A DNA stretch of 64,000 nucleotides from Arthrobacter dokdonellae (GTDB lineage Bacteria > Actinomycetota > Actinomycetes > Actinomycetales > Micrococcaceae): positions 4,154,001 to 4,218,000 of the forward strand of contig NZ_CP029642.1 of NCBI RefSeq assembly GCF_003268655.1, written 5' to 3'. A model generated the notes under the pieces. The model had not been told where the DNA came from, searched no databases, and saw nothing but the letters and a program-made list of their open reading frames with translations. The position numbers were made by a program, and so were the translations under genes. Below, piece after piece: positions 1 to 8,318 of the stretch; the first letter of the stretch is position 1, and each line of letters opens with the position of its first letter.

Positions 1-964
1 AATCCAGCTGGAGTACGTCGATGGAACCCGCCTGCAACAACTGCTTGAACACGATCCGGCTCGCAACGGCCTCCCCTGTGGCCACCCGCACGGGTGCAAC
101 GCCCCTGCGGATATCTGCGTGACCCAAAATGTCGTCGGTGCTGGTGGGCTCCTCAATCCAGTAGGGGTTAAACTCGGCGAGCTGGTTCACCCATTCAATG
201 GCCTCCGCAACTTCCCACCGCTGATTGGCGTCAATGGCGATCGGCAGATCGCCCACAGCCTGGCGGGCCAGAGCCATCCGGCGGCGGTCATCATTGATGT
301 CACCGCCCACCTTCAACTTAATCATGGAGAAGCCATCAGCAGCAGCTTGCTTGCTCAAGCGGACCAGCTTTTCGTCGCTGTAGCCAAGCCACCCGGGCGA
401 TGTGGTGTAGGCGGGGTACCCGTGGGCTTTGAGCGAGGCAATGCGCGCGGCCTTTCCATCGTCTCCGGCCCGCAGGATGTCCAGTGCCTGCTCCGGCGTG
501 AGTGCGTTGCGAATGTGGGTGAAGTCGACGACATCGACAATCTCCTCTGCGGGCATCTCGCTGAGCAGTAGCCACAGCGGCTTGTTTTCACGACGGGCGC
601 GGATGTCCCAAAGAGCACTGACCAGCGCTCCGCAGGCCATCTGGGTAACGCCCTTTTCTGGACCGAGCCATCGCAGCTGCGAATCGTGGATCAGCCGTCT
701 GGAGGCGCCCCCGAGGTCGTAAATGAGTTCTTCAATGTCGCGCCCGACCAGCAACTTCGCGTAGCTGTCAATGGCGTTAAGAAGGATTTCATTCCCTCGC
801 CCGCAGCTGAACACAAAGCCGTGGCCTTCGTCGCCTGCATCGGTGCGAATGACGACGTACGCAGCGGAATAGTCGGGGTCAACGTTGACCGCATCTGAGC
901 CATCGAGGTCCAGGGATGTGGGGAAGCGTATGTCCTGTGTGTGGATATTGGTGATGGTTGCCAC
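1..964 (-). CDS. L-fuconate dehydratase (enolase superfamily), 3' end beyond window
   Basis: The visible 321 codons run off the left edge without a stop, so the C-terminal quarter or so is missing. The start is GTG at 964, preceded by an AGAGAAG ribosome-site-like stretch. Residues near the start read RFPTSLDLDGSDAVNVDPDY, typical of L-fuconate/L-galactonate dehydratases of the mandelate racemase group. Later come MIKLKVG (catalytic lysine region), AIDANQRW and WIEEPTSTDDILGH (metal-binding Asp and Glu), then VATGEAV. The family dehydrates L-fuconate to 2-keto-3-deoxy-L-fuconate in non-phosphorylative L-fucose catabolism, in the cytoplasm. A GntR regulator lies directly upstream on the same strand, which suggests a sugar-acid catabolic operon. 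Family assignment is from motif recognition; exact substrate is inferred. Confidence 0.85.
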   Translation of the reverse strand, partial: MATITNIHTQDIRFPTSLDLDGSDAVNVDPDYSAAYVVIRTDAGDEGHGFVFSCGRGNEILLNAIDSYAKLLVGRDIEELIYDLGGASRRLIHDSQLRWLGPEKGVTQMACGALVSALWDIRARRENKPLWLLLSEMPAEEIVDVVDFTHIRNALTPEQALDILRAGDDGKAARIASLKAHGYPAYTTSPGWLGYSDEKLVRLSKQAAADGFSMIKLKVGGDINDDRRRMALARQAVGDLPIAIDANQRWEVAEAIEWVNQLAEFNPYWIEEPTSTDDILGHADIRRGVAPVRVATGEAVASRIVFKQLLQAGSIDVLQLD

Positions 965-1004
965 GGTTGTCTTCTCTCTGAGCGTTGCGATGCGGAATCG
1001 CAAT

Positions 1005-1034
1005 TCCTATATGAATCTTCATAATCATATAGGA
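1005..1034. promoter_or_regulatory. Palindromic operator candidate upstream of the dehydratase gene
   Basis: Perfect 9-bp inverted repeat TCCTATATG (1005-1013) and CATATAGGA (1026-1034) separated by 12 bp, with a second nested dyad ATGAA-TC-TTCAT inside. It lies about 40 bp upstream of the GTG start of the dehydratase and downstream of the GntR gene. Size and AT-rich symmetry suit binding of a dimeric GntR/FCD regulator; the identity of the binding protein is inferred from adjacency. Confidence 0.5.
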
Positions 1035-1097
1035 GATGTGACTCGGATCAAGTATTCAGGAGAATCGTGGTGCCCCGCCATCCGGCAGCGCCTCGCG

Positions 1098-1826
1098 CTA
1101 AGGGACGATGTGCTTCCCCGGATGCTTGCCGCCTTCCAGTGGCAAGGCGGGTCTATTGCCTTCGAAGGCCTGGGCAAATCGCATGAAGGAGTTCCTGATG
1201 TGCTCAGCCATTGCCTCCTCGGCCTTGTCAGGCTCGCAGGCGCCAATCGCTTCCACCACCTTCAGGTGCTCGGACACGGTGGTGGAACCGGCAATGTCTG
1301 CCGGGTAGAGGCGAAAGGTATGCAGGTGGGAATGAGTTTGCGCGAGAGCTTGCCGCACCACGAGGTTCCCAGCCGCCTCGAGGATGACATCGTGGAAACG
1401 GGTGTCATGGGCAACCAGGTCCTGCCGAACGTCGTCGCTGACCTCCATGGTGCGCTGGAAAGCCGCCAGATCCTCTTTCAGCGCTGCGGCCGGGTTCGCA
1501 AGGCGTTCAACGGCCGCGGACCGTGCCGCCCAAGGCTCCACCAGAAGCCGGAATTCAAAGAGGGAGCGCAATCCAGCTAGGTCCAGGAGGGGCGTAGTGC
1601 TGTACCCACGTCCAGAAGTGTAGACCACCAGATTGTCACCTTCCAGCCTCTGGAGGACTTCCCTGACCGGTGTCTGGGAGACGCCCAAGTTGCGCGCAAC
1701 CGCATCGATGTTGATTCGCGTGCCGGGTTCAATTTCACCTCTAATGATCGTGGCGCGCATGGCAGCGTAGACATCGCTCACAGCTGCCTTGCCTTTGGAA
1801 GTATCGGACGATTGATGTAGGGGCAC
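1098..1826 (-). CDS. GntR family transcriptional regulator (FCD subfamily)
   Basis: This 242-residue protein has an N-terminal winged helix (about residues 15-85, including IDAVARNLGVSQTPVREVLQRL) and an all-helical C-terminal FCD ligand domain with metal-binding-type histidines (HDTRFHDVI, SEHLKVVEAI, AEHIRNSF). Length is normal for FCD regulators. The start is GTG at 1826, with AGAGG 7 bases upstream; the ATG codons further in would cut the winged helix. It precedes the L-fuconate dehydratase on the same strand, so it probably represses that operon and its own gene until a sugar-acid ligand binds. Ligand and targets are inferred. Confidence 0.88.
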   Translation of the reverse strand: MPLHQSSDTSKGKAAVSDVYAAMRATIIRGEIEPGTRINIDAVARNLGVSQTPVREVLQRLEGDNLVVYTSGRGYSTTPLLDLAGLRSLFEFRLLVEPWAARSAAVERLANPAAALKEDLAAFQRTMEVSDDVRQDLVAHDTRFHDVILEAAGNLVVRQALAQTHSHLHTFRLYPADIAGSTTVSEHLKVVEAIGACEPDKAEEAMAEHIRNSFMRFAQAFEGNRPALPLEGGKHPGKHIVP

Positions 1827-1868
1827 GCGTTTACCTCTTTGAATCGGGCGGTCTAGATTGATGTGGGA

Positions 1869-1897
1869 ATCATAGGCTACCTGCGTCGAGGTGGCAG
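1869..1897 (-). promoter_or_regulatory. Promoter candidate for the GntR gene
   Basis: On the minus strand CTGCCA (1897-1892) and TATGAT (1874-1869) are spaced by 17 bp, about 43 bp upstream of the GTG start. The -10 is a near-consensus match; the -35 matches four of six bases. Read by eye only. Confidence 0.35.
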
Positions 1898-2168
1898 GAT
1901 GGGGATACGATCACAAACTCTTTGGTGTACCTGCTGGCATTTTTGTCATCGGGCCGTCCTAAAGTCCAAAACGCGAAGGCTACTTAGCGGAAGTAGCAAG
2001 GGAGCGCCGTACGGTATTAAGAGTGCATGCCAATGCCGAACTGATCCATAACCAAGAAGCACTCCATGCCCAGTGCCGCGGCCACGCCCGTACACCAACG
2101 TCGACTCCGGCTCTCTCTCTTTTTGCGTCAGTCACGTTTCCACCATCCAGTCATGGCTCAAATTGTTG

Positions 2169-2243
2169 ACGCCGCATGTATGTCCGCAGCTTCACGCCGC
2201 ATGTATGTCCGCAGCTTCACGCCGCATGTATGTCCGCAGCTTC
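2169..2243. repeat. Three perfect 25-bp tandem repeats upstream of the relaxase operon
   Basis: Units at 2169-2193, 2194-2218 and 2219-2243 are identical, each containing GCATGTATGTCCGCAGCTTC. They sit about 90 bp before the zinc-ribbon/relaxase operon, in the otherwise gene-free stretch 1827-2329. Short direct repeats of this kind next to a relaxase gene are often binding sites at oriT or iterons; here that role is inferred from position alone. Confidence 0.9.
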
Positions 2244-2264
2244 ACACGTCTGGCATCCAAGGTC

Positions 2265-2293
2265 CTGCCCGCGGCGGGAACTGTCGCGGGCAG
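2265..2293. promoter_or_regulatory. Perfect 9-bp hairpin beside the 25-bp repeats (oriT candidate)
   Basis: CTGCCCGCG (2265-2273) and CGCGGGCAG (2285-2293) form a perfect 9-bp stem with an 11-nt loop. It follows the 25-bp repeats and precedes the ATG of the zinc-ribbon gene by 36 bp. Relaxases of the MobF family bind hairpins next to the nic site, so this is a reasonable oriT candidate. An operator or leader hairpin is the main alternative. Confidence 0.4.
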
Positions 2294-2329
2294 TCATGGA
2301 GTTTCCGGCCGAGATTCCCATGAAGATGC

Positions 2330-2887
2330 ATGTCTACGCAAAAGTGTCGGGAATGCCTGGGCGCCTTTGAACCGGGCCGGCCAACCCAGTTGTACTGTTC
2401 ACCGTCGTGCTCCCGGGCCAGCCGCGACCGGAGGCGGGCCGAGAAGCGTCGCGCCACCAGTCGGGCAACACGGCAAACCCTGGTCGCCGTCGAACGCGCC
2501 AACGCCCAGGAAAGGCTGCTCCAAGCAGAAACCGACTACCAGCGGCAGCTCAAAAGGGAATCCTCCTCGGCGGAGGACAAGTTCCACCACGCCGTCCTCG
2601 AACGCGACAAGACCATCGACCAGCAGCTCACCCAGCTGCACCATCTGGCCGCCGTCAACGTGGACCTCTGCGGCGAACTCGCCGAGGCGAAGGCACAAAC
2701 CACCGAGCTGCGCCTGGAAGTCGCCCGCATCCTTCACGCCCAAAACGCCGACGCCCAGGACCTCATGCGGCTGGCGGCACGCCTCCTGCAGCTCACGGAC
2801 CACCTCGGCATCCCGCTCGACCGGCCCACCGCGGACATCTACCGCCGCCGCGGCTGGCCCACCACCATGCCAGCCCGCGCGCGATGA
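2330..2887 (+). CDS. Zinc-ribbon coiled-coil protein coupled to the relaxase
   Basis: This 185-residue protein starts with a compact zinc-finger-like motif (C6-x2-C9, then YCSPSC about residues 22-27), followed by a basic stretch (SRDRRRAEKRRATSRATRQ). A long, charged, probably coiled-coil helix spans about residues 50-140. No enzyme motif is visible. Its stop overlaps the relaxase start by 4 bp (ATGA), so the two are translationally coupled. By position it may be a relaxosome accessory protein that binds the nearby repeats; this is inference. I do not recognise a named family. Confidence 0.7.
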   Translation: MSTQKCRECLGAFEPGRPTQLYCSPSCSRASRDRRRAEKRRATSRATRQTLVAVERANAQERLLQAETDYQRQLKRESSSAEDKFHHAVLERDKTIDQQLTQLHHLAAVNVDLCGELAEAKAQTTELRLEVARILHAQNADAQDLMRLAARLLQLTDHLGIPLDRPTADIYRRRGWPTTMPARAR

Positions 2888-5800
2888 CCGTCTCCATCGC
2901 CCGCCTCACCGCCCACGCAGGCGTGAAGTACCTGCTGAAAACCACCATGCGCGACGACGTCCCGCTCACCCCGGGCGACGCCACAGGCTACTACATGAAG
3001 GCAGGCACTCCCCCGGGCCGCTGGATCGGCAAAGGACTCGAAGGCATCAACCGCCAACCCATGGACCAGGTGACCAACGCCGACGCCACTTCCATCTTCA
3101 GCAACGCCGAACACCCGGACACCCACCAGCCGCTCGGCCGCCCCCATGGCCAAACCACCGTCGCGCACCGCAACGGCGAGGAAATCAAGCGCGCCGCCGT
3201 TGCCGGCTTTGACCTGACTTTCAGCGTCCCCAAGTCCGTGTCCGTTATCTGGGCGCTCGCCCCCAAGGACATCCAGAAGCTAATCCTCGAAGCCCATCAC
3301 GACGCCGTCAATGAAGTCCTCGAATGGCTCGAAGCCCAAGCCATCCACACCAGGACCGGCCGCGGCGGCGTCGCCCACGTCGGGGCCAAGGGCGCCGTGG
3401 CCGCGGCCTTTGACCATTGGGAATCCCGCGCCCGCGACCCCCAGCTCCACACGCACGTGGTCATCGCCAACCGGGTCCAGCGGGCCACAGACGGCGCCTG
3501 GTCCAGCCTGGATTCACGCACACTCTACAAGGCCACCATCTCCGCCAGCGTTCACTACAACGGCCTCCTCTTCGACCGCCTCCAGGAACGCCTCGGCGCG
3601 ATCCCCGGCTTTCGCCCGCCCGCCAGCCGCGAGCGAAACCCGCGCCACGAGCTGGTCGGCGTCGACGACAAGCTGATACAGGAATTCTCCAGCCGCTCCC
3701 ACCTCATCAATGAAGAAACGAACAGGCTCGTCCAGGCCTGGGAGAAGACCCACGACAGCCCACCGACCAGAACCACCGTGACCAAGTTCCGCCAGCAGGC
3801 CACGCTGTCCACCCGCCAGGCCAAGGACAAGGACCCCACTCCCCTCAGCGAGCTCGCCGCCGACTGGCGGGTCCGCGCCCAAAAGTTAGGATTCGAACCG
3901 GCCACGGTCATCCGCCACACCATCAACCGCTCCCACGAACGCCCCGTCACCTCGGCCGACCTCACCGAGCCATGGGTCGCCGCCGCAGCCGCAGCCGCCC
4001 GCGAGGAAGTGGCCGGGCGCCGCGCCACCTGGAACCGGTGGAACCTGCTCGCCGAGGCGGAGCGCGTCTGCGCCGAAATCCGCTGCGCCTCACCCGCCGA
4101 TCGCCGCCACATGATCGACGCCGTCGCCACCGCCGCCGAATCCCAGTGCGTCGCGCTCAACCCCTACCGCTACACGGTCCCCGTGGACGCCGGCAGCGAC
4201 GTCGCCTTCGCCGGCCACGCCGTCTTCGAGTTCCCCGGCGCCCGCCTCTACACGGACGCCGGCATCCTCGCCAACGAGCAGCTGGTCATGAACACCAGGA
4301 ACGACGACGGCGCCCCCGCCATCGCGCCCCACCTCGCCGACACGTTCCTCACCAACGCGGGGCTGGCGGTGGACCGGACAGAACTGGCGCCGGACCAACT
4401 TGCCGCGGTACACGAGGTGCTGTCCAGTGGCAGGTTCCTCGACGCCGTCGTCGGTCCCGCAGGGTCAGGCAAGACCACCACCATGGCGGCCATCCGCGAC
4501 GGCTGGGAACAGGCTTACGGTGCGGGAAGCGTCGTCGGACTCGCCCCAGCAGCAGCAAGCGCAGATGTGCTGGGCCGGATGCTGGGGCTGACAGCGGAGA
4601 ATGTGTCCAAGTGGCTGTACGAGTCTGTCGGGCAGGGTGCGGCAGGGCGGGCGGAGCGGTTCCGGGACCTGGAAGCGTCCCGTTCCGGTACATCGTGGCA
4701 GCGGCTGCGAAGGTCACAGCGGATGGCGGACTTGGCGATGCGGCAGGAGCAGTGGAGTTTTCGGCGCAACCAGCTGGTGATTGTGGATGAGGCGTCGATG
4801 GTTTCCACGGTGCAGCTGGCGGGGCTGGTGCATCAGGCACGTGATGCCGGGGCCAAGATTGTCATGGTTGGTGATCCTGCCCAGCTAGATGCGATCGACG
4901 CCGGAGGGATTCTGGGGTGGCTGGACCGGCAAGGCCAAGCGATCCAGTTGACCAGCGTGCGGCGGTTCCGCCACGAGTGGGAGGGGCCGGCGTCGCTCCT
5001 GTTGCGGGCGGGCAACTTCAAGGGGGTGCAGCCGTACGAGGCGCATGGACGCCTTCATCACGGCGACTACATGGAGATGATCGACCAGGCGTACGGGCGG
5101 TGGATCGAGGACGCTCATGCCGGCCGGGCCTCCATTCTGATCGCACCGGACAACGACACCGTCACAGACCTCAACGAGCGCGCCCACGCGGAGCTGGTGG
5201 ACCAGGGACTTGTTGACGCGCGGCGGGTGGTGCGTCTGAGTGACGGGCTCAGCGCCGGCTGCGGGGACACGGTGATCGCCCGCAAGAACGACCGGCGACT
5301 CACAGACCAATCCGGGGATTTCATCCGCAACGGCACGCTTATCAAACTCAGCGCGAAGCCGGGACGTGACGGGTCGATTGTGGGCCGGCGCCTCGATACC
5401 GGCGTGGGCATCAAGCTCACCAGCGAATACCTGGCCGAGTCGGTGGAGCTGGGATATGCGACGACGGCGCACCGCTCCCAGGGCGTCACCGTGGACACCA
5501 GCCACACCCTCCTCACGCAAGGCTGCCTGACGCGTGAGCTGTTCTATGTGGGCATGACCCGTGGCAGGGAAGCCAACACCGCCTACATCTGCGAAACGAA
5601 TCCCGCCCCCGACGAGGAACTGCACGACGCCGACAAGTCGACATGGCTTGAAATCATCGGCGAAGTCCTTGCCGCGCAGGGTGTCGAGCGGACAGCGCAC
5701 GAAGTGGGCGATGAGGAAAGGGAAAGCGCCAATACCCTCCATCAGCTTGCCGCCGAATACGACTACCTCGCCCAAATCGCCGCAGCCGAGGACCTGGAGA

Positions 5801-6435
5801 ATTCTCTCGAACGTGTTTTGCCGGGCATCGCCGGAATTCTGGAACACTCGCCTTCATGGGGTGCAGGAGTCGCCGCCTGGCGGCGCGCCACGGTCGCCGA
5901 GCCGCGCGTGGCGGCTACAACCCTGGCACAAGCCATCCGGCGCCGCGGTGACGCGAAGGATCTGATGGCCGTCATCCACGCTCGTCTCCGAGCAATCGGT
6001 GACCGCAATTCAGACGGTATTGACGGATGGCTTTATGAGACTGTCCCCATCGAGCGCGCCGACCTGTCGGCCATGGTCGACCAAGTACGTGAGCTTGCAA
6101 ACGGCAGGATTCAACAGCTGAGGTTGAAGGCGCTTTCCGGCACAGAGTCTTGGGTCCGGCAAGTGACGGAGGCACTCCCGGAATCCACCCCCGTCGCGGA
6201 TCGCATACGTTTGGTGGAAGGCATCGCCGTGTACCGTGACCGCTGGCTGGTCGGCGACGCTCAGGATCCATTGGGCCCTCCCCCGGCCGACTACGAATGG
6301 GACCGTGGCCGGGACCGCCGGCGCCTCGAAGCCGAAATCACCGCGATCGAGAACGGCAACCGCGATGGGGACGGTCCGACAGCCCCGGCAGTTTCAGTTG
6401 AAACCGGCCTTACCAATGTCGGATGGGAAATTTAG
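2884..6435 (+). CDS. MobF family relaxase-helicase (TraA/TrwC-like)
   Basis: This conjugative relaxase of 1183 residues should nick oriT, bind the 5' end covalently through tyrosine and unwind the strand. The TrwC relaxase domain (about 1-330) includes GVKYLLKT (Y16 a candidate nucleophile), GYYMKAGTPPGRWIG, FDLTFSVPKSVSVIWAL and the metal-site LHTHVV (H189, H191). The RecD/TraI-like SF1 helicase has Walker A GPAGSGKT at 524-531, Walker B VIVDEASMV, VMVGDPAQLD, TTAHRSQGVTVD and FYVGMTRGREAN. The ATG at 2884 was chosen because it opens the TrwC domain and overlaps the stop of the preceding gene; upstream sequence in this frame is a shadow of that gene. The C-terminal 250 residues carry no motif I recognise. 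Confidence 0.92.
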   Translation: MTVSIARLTAHAGVKYLLKTTMRDDVPLTPGDATGYYMKAGTPPGRWIGKGLEGINRQPMDQVTNADATSIFSNAEHPDTHQPLGRPHGQTTVAHRNGEEIKRAAVAGFDLTFSVPKSVSVIWALAPKDIQKLILEAHHDAVNEVLEWLEAQAIHTRTGRGGVAHVGAKGAVAAAFDHWESRARDPQLHTHVVIANRVQRATDGAWSSLDSRTLYKATISASVHYNGLLFDRLQERLGAIPGFRPPASRERNPRHELVGVDDKLIQEFSSRSHLINEETNRLVQAWEKTHDSPPTRTTVTKFRQQATLSTRQAKDKDPTPLSELAADWRVRAQKLGFEPATVIRHTINRSHERPVTSADLTEPWVAAAAAAAREEVAGRRATWNRWNLLAEAERVCAEIRCASPADRRHMIDAVATAAESQCVALNPYRYTVPVDAGSDVAFAGHAVFEFPGARLYTDAGILANEQLVMNTRNDDGAPAIAPHLADTFLTNAGLAVDRTELAPDQLAAVHEVLSSGRFLDAVVGPAGSGKTTTMAAIRDGWEQAYGAGSVVGLAPAAASADVLGRMLGLTAENVSKWLYESVGQGAAGRAERFRDLEASRSGTSWQRLRRSQRMADLAMRQEQWSFRRNQLVIVDEASMVSTVQLAGLVHQARDAGAKIVMVGDPAQLDAIDAGGILGWLDRQGQAIQLTSVRRFRHEWEGPASLLLRAGNFKGVQPYEAHGRLHHGDYMEMIDQAYGRWIEDAHAGRASILIAPDNDTVTDLNERAHAELVDQGLVDARRVVRLSDGLSAGCGDTVIARKNDRRLTDQSGDFIRNGTLIKLSAKPGRDGSIVGRRLDTGVGIKLTSEYLAESVELGYATTAHRSQGVTVDTSHTLLTQGCLTRELFYVGMTRGREANTAYICETNPAPDEELHDADKSTWLEIIGEVLAAQGVERTAHEVGDEERESANTLHQLAAEYDYLAQIAAAEDLENSLERVLPGIAGILEHSPSWGAGVAAWRRATVAEPRVAATTLAQAIRRRGDAKDLMAVIHARLRAIGDRNSDGIDGWLYETVPIERADLSAMVDQVRELANGRIQQLRLKALSGTESWVRQVTEALPESTPVADRIRLVEGIAVYRDRWLVGDAQDPLGPPPADYEWDRGRDRRRLEAEITAIENGNRDGDGPTAPAVSVETGLTNVGWEI

Positions 6436-6458
6436 AATGAAGGCGGGAGGGAAAGCCC

Positions 6459-6986
6459 ATGGATAACAACCCAATGGTCAAGCCGCACATCGCCACCACC
6501 CCGATGGTGGTGACGACCACCATCCTTGCCGTCATCCTCGTTTGCGTCGTATCCATCATCGTTTTGGCATGGCCTCCGAAAGTCGGCGCCTGGGTCTCCC
6601 TGGCAATCGTCATTGTTGGAGGCGCGTTCCTTACGTGGCGATGGTCCGCGCTCATCCACAAGAAAACTGGATGGCAACAGTTCGCCGACAGGCAGTGGGA
6701 GTTCCTGACCCGAACGCAAAATGAGCACAGCACGACGGCGGTCATAACGGTCCTCGGATTTCAAGAAGTCCAACCAACCGGCTCATGGGCAACCATCCGA
6801 TGGGAAAAGTTCGGATATGTTCAGACTGCCTGGATCGAGCCCTGCCTGTTTTCAATCTGGCCAGAAACGGTCCTGCTCATCCGGCCCGATCCAAATCAAA
6901 TTCAGGTCGGAGCACCATGGCCTGCGACGTACCACCTACGGTCGATTGATTGTCTGGCCGTCGCCCCTGCGCTCTCCGCCTCATGA
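6459..6986 (+). CDS. Small membrane protein downstream of the relaxase
   Basis: This 175-residue protein has two hydrophobic segments near the N-terminus (about residues 15-38 and 43-60), then a soluble C-terminal region rich in Trp and Thr. GGGAGG lies 9 bases before the ATG, and the gene starts 23 bp after the relaxase stop, so it is likely in the same operon. No family is recognised. The position suggests a membrane role in mating or exclusion, but nothing in the sequence proves it. Confidence 0.6.
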   Translation: MDNNPMVKPHIATTPMVVTTTILAVILVCVVSIIVLAWPPKVGAWVSLAIVIVGGAFLTWRWSALIHKKTGWQQFADRQWEFLTRTQNEHSTTAVITVLGFQEVQPTGSWATIRWEKFGYVQTAWIEPCLFSIWPETVLLIRPDPNQIQVGAPWPATYHLRSIDCLAVAPALSAS

Positions 6987-7102
6987 TCAGGGCCAAAGCT
7001 ACGGGAGCCGAAGCCCGGAGGGCGTTTCAGGGCAGACAGGTGGCTTCGCCGCACAAATGACGTAGCCTGAGCAGACCAGTCGAGTCGGCCCGGCGGAGGA
7101 TC

Positions 7103-7927
7103 ATGGAACACCAAAATGCGACAATCCCTCCTTTAGGTTTCCGAAACTGGCCAACGTCAGGTGTGCAATCCCTTGCGTATCGATTCGCGCCAGAAGAAAG
7201 CCGCACGGGCATCTATGTGCTGACCTTCTCCGACGGGTACCGCTATGTCGGCCAAAGCCTGAACGTTGTCAATCGATTTGCGTCCCATCGCCGGCGATGG
7301 GACGACATTACCCACATCGCATTTCGCGCATTCATGCCGGACGAGCTCAATGCCCGAGAGCGGGAGGCACTTGCCGCCATTGAACGCCAAGGCCACAACG
7401 TGCGCAATCTCGATCTGGCCGGCCACCCTGGCGGCGACAGCCTCCTTGACGTTGTCATGGAGGAGGAAGCCCAAGCCGAATGGCTGGATTCCTTAACGCC
7501 GGAACCCACGGACGCGCCGAGGTACCTTGGCGCGACGCGGCGAATGACGGGCCTCCAGAAGTTCCATGAACTCATGGCCCGACCGGACGCTGAAGGCCTG
7601 GTCACTGCGGCCGCAACTTACATCGGCTTAGCCATCCCGTGGCCCAGCCAGACGGAGGGCCGATTCTGGACGGCGACGGCCATCTCGACGTCCGGACGGA
7701 GACCGAACTGGCGCCGCCTCATCACCATCAGCGCCCAAAATGCAGAGGTTTCGGTCATAGGAGAGACCACCACCGATTCCGGGTGCGAAGTCGCAGGATT
7801 TCTCAACATTGACAAGGGCGCAACCGGCATTGACCGCTGGCTGCAACGCCATGGCATCGACGCGGTCGTCGATCACCGACCACATAAACGTCTAATGTGC
7901 TCGAGCCGAGTATTGGCCTTCGTCTAA
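7103..7927 (+). CDS. GIY-YIG domain protein with unknown C-terminal domain
   Basis: This 274-residue protein carries a GIY-YIG nuclease signature at about residues 34-60 (GIYVLTFSDG then YRYVGQSLNV followed by RFASHRRRW). A downstream glutamate suitable for catalysis (AREREALAAIE) lies near residue 90. The C-terminal half, from about residue 150, has no recognisable domain; it contains a beta-rich stretch ending in a short His- and Arg-containing tail. GIY-YIG enzymes cleave DNA as homing, repair or restriction nucleases. It follows the relaxase gene block on the plus strand and faces the GTPase operon tail-to-tail. A DNA-cleaving defence or mobility role is inferred. Confidence 0.75.
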   Translation: MEHQNATIPPLGFRNWPTSGVQSLAYRFAPEESRTGIYVLTFSDGYRYVGQSLNVVNRFASHRRRWDDITHIAFRAFMPDELNAREREALAAIERQGHNVRNLDLAGHPGGDSLLDVVMEEEAQAEWLDSLTPEPTDAPRYLGATRRMTGLQKFHELMARPDAEGLVTAAATYIGLAIPWPSQTEGRFWTATAISTSGRRPNWRRLITISAQNAEVSVIGETTTDSGCEVAGFLNIDKGATGIDRWLQRHGIDAVVDHRPHKRLMCSSRVLAFV

Positions 7928-7973
7928 ACACTCAGTTGCGGATAGCACTATTTGGTACTGGTGGTCTACGCAG

Positions 7974-8318
7974 TCATTCACTGGGTGAAGGTGGCATCGA
8001 CAACTGCCAGACACGCACGAACTCATCGGCGACGAGGGGCCAGACCAGCCGGATGCCATCCTCCACCGACTCGACTTCATGAGCCAAAGGTTCAAAGACA
8101 ACGAAATCATGGGGAATGATTCGTCCAGCTCTATCGCGCCGACCCAATGGGTCTGGGAATCGTAGGGCGACCTTTCCACTTAAGCGGCGGCAGACCTCAC
8201 TTTCATCCCACAGTTCCGAGAAGGAGTCATCGTAAGCCCGGAGCGGCTCCTCGCACCCTCCATCACGGAGAAAGCGGAAGCCCCAGATCAGGCCACGCGT
8301 GGCCCAGATGAAAGTCAT
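7974..8318 (-). CDS. Unknown 114-residue protein, last gene of the GTPase operon
   Basis: The ATG overlaps the stop of the GTPase gene by 4 bp (ATGA), indicating coupled translation. The N-terminus is hydrophobic (MTFIWATRGLIWGFRFL), the rest acidic and mostly soluble (ESVEDGIRLVWPLVADEFVRVW). No family is recognised. Tight coupling implies that it works with the GTPase, perhaps as its regulator or effector. Confidence 0.6.
   Translation of the reverse strand: MTFIWATRGLIWGFRFLRDGGCEEPLRAYDDSFSELWDESEVCRRLSGKVALRFPDPLGRRDRAGRIIPHDFVVFEPLAHEVESVEDGIRLVWPLVADEFVRVWQLSMPPSPSE

Noticed and set aside
2169..2243. CRISPR array
   Set aside because: The three 25-bp repeats are directly tandem with no spacers between them.
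3891..3903. GGATTCGAACC-like T-loop sequence inside the relaxase
   Set aside because: Matches a tRNA T-arm by chance; no cloverleaf or flanking tRNA sequence and it is inside a coding domain, so it is not the missing attachment site.
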